A stretch of 64,000 bases of DNA, taken from assembly GCF_947169445.1 (NCBI RefSeq), contig NZ_CAMVPU010000004.1:62001-126000 (forward strand). Reading direction: 5' to 3'. The stretch comes from an uncultured Butyrivibrio sp. Lineage in GTDB: Bacteria; Bacillota; Clostridia; Lachnospirales; Lachnospiraceae. The notes under the pieces are model-generated. The model was not told the origin of the DNA. It was given only the letters and a program-made list of their open reading frames with translations, and made no database searches. Shown piece after piece: positions 61,661-64,000 of the stretch. The translations under genes were made by a program, and so were the position numbers. The first letter of the stretch is position 1. Every line of letters starts with the position of its first letter.

Positions 61661-62410
61661 ATGAGAAGATACCGGTTATTATCGTTGATTATTGCAACTT
61701 TAATGCTGCTGCTTTACCCAGTAAATGTTTATGCAGCGCCCAAGACCATGAGCGACGGACAGACCTTCGACGCCGAGTTTTATGCAGAAAAATATCCAGA
61801 TGTTAAGGCTGCATATGGAAATGATGAAGCAAAGCTGTATGAGCATTATCTCAGCTTTGGTAAGGCTGAAGGAAGGCTCCCGTATGCCGCTGCTGCGGGT
61901 GATACTGCGCCCAAGACCAATGATCTTGTGATAGGAAACATTGATGAAACCGCTGAAAAACAGGCGGAGATGCAGGCTGGATATAACGCGTTGCCTCAGA
62001 ATGTGAAAAACTTTTACAATAATAAAAACATAAAGATATATGCAGCAACAAGGGATTATATAGGGACAGTCAATACCAGAAAGAGTCTTGGATATACTTC
62101 AATGACCTGGAGTGACAGTGGAAATCTTCTCGAAGCAAATGTATATGTATGTGGAAGCGCGAACTCATTTATGCCGCCCAGATATACAATGTATCATGAA
62201 CTGGGGCATATACTGGATTACGGAAAACGTTATTCCTCCAATTGGGATGGCTGGACCGAGATGCAGCCATACAGCCCAACACAGGTATATAGTGCCGGAG
62301 AGGCTTTTGCAGAGGCTTTTGCGGGATACTTTGAAAGACCTGAGAAGCTGAAAAAGACAGCACCTAATGCCTATACATATATCGAAAATATCATTGTGAA
62401 TATGAAATAA
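61661..62410 (+). CDS. Secreted zinc metallopeptidase, ATLF/PPEP-like
   Basis: The start is set at ATG 61661, since GAGAGG lies 9 bases upstream. After a signal peptide comes a FDAEFYAEKYPDVKAAYGND-type repeat module found in secreted proteins, then a peptidase domain with HELGHILDY near residue 185 and SAGEAFAEAFAGYFERPEKL, the likely third ligand. The same arrangement is seen in the protein at 26241-26951. It should be exported to cleave surface or extracellular proteins; the target is unknown. Confidence 0.75.
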   Translation: MRRYRLLSLIIATLMLLLYPVNVYAAPKTMSDGQTFDAEFYAEKYPDVKAAYGNDEAKLYEHYLSFGKAEGRLPYAAAAGDTAPKTNDLVIGNIDETAEKQAEMQAGYNALPQNVKNFYNNKNIKIYAATRDYIGTVNTRKSLGYTSMTWSDSGNLLEANVYVCGSANSFMPPRYTMYHELGHILDYGKRYSSNWDGWTEMQPYSPTQVYSAGEAFAEAFAGYFERPEKLKKTAPNAYTYIENIIVNMK

Positions 62411-62471
62411 ATTCACAGGTTATGGCATCATAACTAAATTGAATAGCGATCTAAATTACTGTAAAATTGGA

Positions 62472-62518
62472 GTTGGAGTTGTTTTCTGCCGAAAGCGGAT
62501 ATGCCAACTTCAATTTTG
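62472..62518 (+). terminator. Hairpin upstream of hsdR, terminator or leader element
   Basis: AAAATTG and AGTTGG pair with CCAACT and CAATTTT across about 20 bases, followed by GTATTTTAGGG. It may end the metallopeptidase transcript or act as a leader hairpin for hsdR. Confidence 0.5.
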
Positions 62519-62535
62519 TATTTTAGGGAGAAAAT

Positions 62536-64000
62536 ATGGCAAAGGTTCAGTCAGAATATGATGTTGAGATAAAATTTATCGAGCGCCTTGGTTTGATCGG
62601 TTATGACTATGTGGAGCTTAAGAATTACGATGATGTCATAGCCAATTTTAAGACGCAGTTCGAGAAGGTCAATGCAGAAAAGATCACTGCCGAGAAAGGT
62701 GAGAGTACGCTTTCAAAAACAGAGTTCGACAGGGTTATGAACCACATAGACAATAAGAGTGTTTATGAATCTGCTAAGGTGCTACGCGATCAGTATGTTC
62801 TGCAGTTGGATAATGGCAACAGTGTTTACCTTGATTTCTTCAGCTTTGACACAGACAGGAATATATATCAGGTATCTCACCAGATAACCATGGATCCGGC
62901 GCATAAAGATGATGTTTCATATAAGAACCGCTATGATGTTACTATTCTAATCAACGGACTTCCATTAATACAGATAGAGTTAAAACGCCCTGGTGTTGAG
63001 ATAAACGAAGCGATCAATCAGATAAACAGGTACCGGAAATTTTCATTTAAAGGACTATTTAGATATCTACAGCTCTTTGTTGTCTCCAATTCTGTCCAGA
63101 CCAAGTATTTCTGCAATGAAAATGAGATGGAGAACGGAGAGTATAACCCAATACTTAAATCGCTTGTGTTCTTCTGGACAGATGAAGCAAATAAGCGTAT
63201 CAACACACTTGAAGAGTTCACTGCGGAGTTCTTCCGCAAGGCTGCTATCACTGAAATGATAGATAAATATATGGTTATCAAATCTACCGAGCCTGTGCTT
63301 ATGGTAATGCGCCCATATCAGATTTATGCAGTTAAAGCTGCTAAGAAACGCGTGCTTGAAGCTAAGCAGGATGGGTATGTTTTTGCCTGCACTGGCTCCG
63401 GGAAAACTCTGACATCATTTAAGTTGGCGCAGCTACTTCGTGATGAACCTTCTATAGATAAGGTTATTTTCCTTATCGACAGGAAAGACCTTGATGATCA
63501 GGCTATAGATGAATACAACAGCTTCGAGAAGGACTGTGTTGATAATTCCACCTCTACAGGGGTGCTTGTAAAACAGCTTCAAGAATCAGACAGGAAGCTC
63601 ATTGTTACCACGATCCAGAAGATGGCGAATGCTGTTAATGCCAAACACTATGAAAAACTGATGGACAGCTATCGTGACAAGCGGGTTATCTTCATAATAG
63701 ATGAGTGTCATCGTTCTCAGTTTGGGAAGATGCATGCTGACATAGACAAGCATTTTACAAAGGCCAATTATATCGGCTTTACCGGCACGCCTATTTTTGA
63801 GGCTAATAAAGGCGCAAACAAGCGTACAACCGCTGATCTGTTCTATGCAGGGATAAAGCCTGATGGAACAAAGCGTGATTCATGCCTGCATAAATATATG
63901 ATCAAGGATGCCATTGCCGATGGTAATGTTCTCAGGTTTTCTGTTGAATACCAGCGCACTATCTTTGCCAAAAATCTCCTGATTAAGGGTGTCGATGCTG
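62536..64000 (+). CDS. hsdR: Type I restriction endonuclease subunit R (partial)
   Basis: The reading frame is open from ATG 62536 (AGGGAGA upstream) to the right edge. It has the HsdR order: a nuclease core (YDVTILINGLPLIQIELKRPG carries D...ExK) near residue 145, a RecA-like motor with Walker A ACTGSGKT near residue 285, DECHRSQFG (DEAD-box type) near 390 and the FTGTP motif. HsdR cleaves DNA and moves it in an ATP-driven fashion together with HsdM and HsdS, which are not in the window. No backbone promoter element precedes it. Confidence 0.92.
   Translation, partial: MAKVQSEYDVEIKFIERLGLIGYDYVELKNYDDVIANFKTQFEKVNAEKITAEKGESTLSKTEFDRVMNHIDNKSVYESAKVLRDQYVLQLDNGNSVYLDFFSFDTDRNIYQVSHQITMDPAHKDDVSYKNRYDVTILINGLPLIQIELKRPGVEINEAINQINRYRKFSFKGLFRYLQLFVVSNSVQTKYFCNENEMENGEYNPILKSLVFFWTDEANKRINTLEEFTAEFFRKAAITEMIDKYMVIKSTEPVLMVMRPYQIYAVKAAKKRVLEAKQDGYVFACTGSGKTLTSFKLAQLLRDEPSIDKVIFLIDRKDLDDQAIDEYNSFEKDCVDNSTSTGVLVKQLQESDRKLIVTTIQKMANAVNAKHYEKLMDSYRDKRVIFIIDECHRSQFGKMHADIDKHFTKANYIGFTGTPIFEANKGANKRTTADLFYAGIKPDGTKRDSCLHKYMIKDAIADGNVLRFSVEYQRTIFAKNLLIKGVDA

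Overview
The window looks like part of a large, low-to-moderate GC plasmid, megaplasmid or chromid from a Lachnospiraceae bacterium, most reminiscent of Butyrivibrio or Pseudobutyrivibrio from the rumen. This is inferred from strong AGGAGG-type ribosome binding sites, Firmicute lipoboxes, LRR (BspA-like), MBG-like and DUF6273/CHAP surface proteins, and a full set of plasmid functions: an iteron origin with a Rep_3 initiator, two partition loci, and a relaxase operon with an oriT-like region. No rRNA, tRNA, CRISPR array or intact insertion sequence was seen.

Layout. 1-5.7 kb (minus): a tight operon of a DUF4236 membrane protein, a tandem SpoVK/CbxX-type AAA+ ATPase and a soluble FtsK-type translocase running off the left edge. 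6-15.8 kb: a lipoprotein, zinc-ribbon/TM2 proteins, a paralogous pair of small proteins, a candidate structured ncRNA, a lipoprotein and a six-helix membrane protein. 15.9-20.3 kb: relaxase and accessory gene (minus), an oriT-like repeat region and a parC-like repeat array. 20.4-22.8 kb (plus): ParR-like, actin-like ParM and two small genes. 23-28 kb (minus): NERD protein, a frame-broken small membrane protein, an FtsZ-C/DnaA-IV-like fusion, a phosphatase, a secreted metallopeptidase and small genes. 28.2-33 kb: candidate sRNA, two small genes, Rep_3, iteron origin, ParA with an RHH ParB, and an extremely A+T-rich repeat tract that is the likely centromere. 33-42.4 kb: lipoproteins, XRE regulator, metallopeptidases, TM2 protein, PemK-like protein, and a topoisomerase-type zinc ribbon with an SSB-like tail. 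42.5-56.5 kb: a CHAP surface protein, two large proteins of unknown role, and two very large surface proteins (MBG-like and LRR). 56.7-62.4 kb: an operon with an ArdC-N-like and a macro-domain-like protein, then a VWA protein and another metallopeptidase. 62.5 kb to the edge: hsdR of a type I restriction system.

The most striking pattern is regulatory. A bipartite element, roughly TTTGCACAGG-N16-CGTAATATC with an invariant 16-base spacer, precedes at least eleven transcription units on both strands: mob, par, the 27.9-kb operon, the small-gene pair, lipoproteins, surface proteins and the 56.7-kb operon. On the plus strand it often follows directly after an intrinsic terminator. It is absent from 1-15.8 kb and from hsdR, so it seems to mark the plasmid backbone as one regulon and to separate it from accessory DNA.
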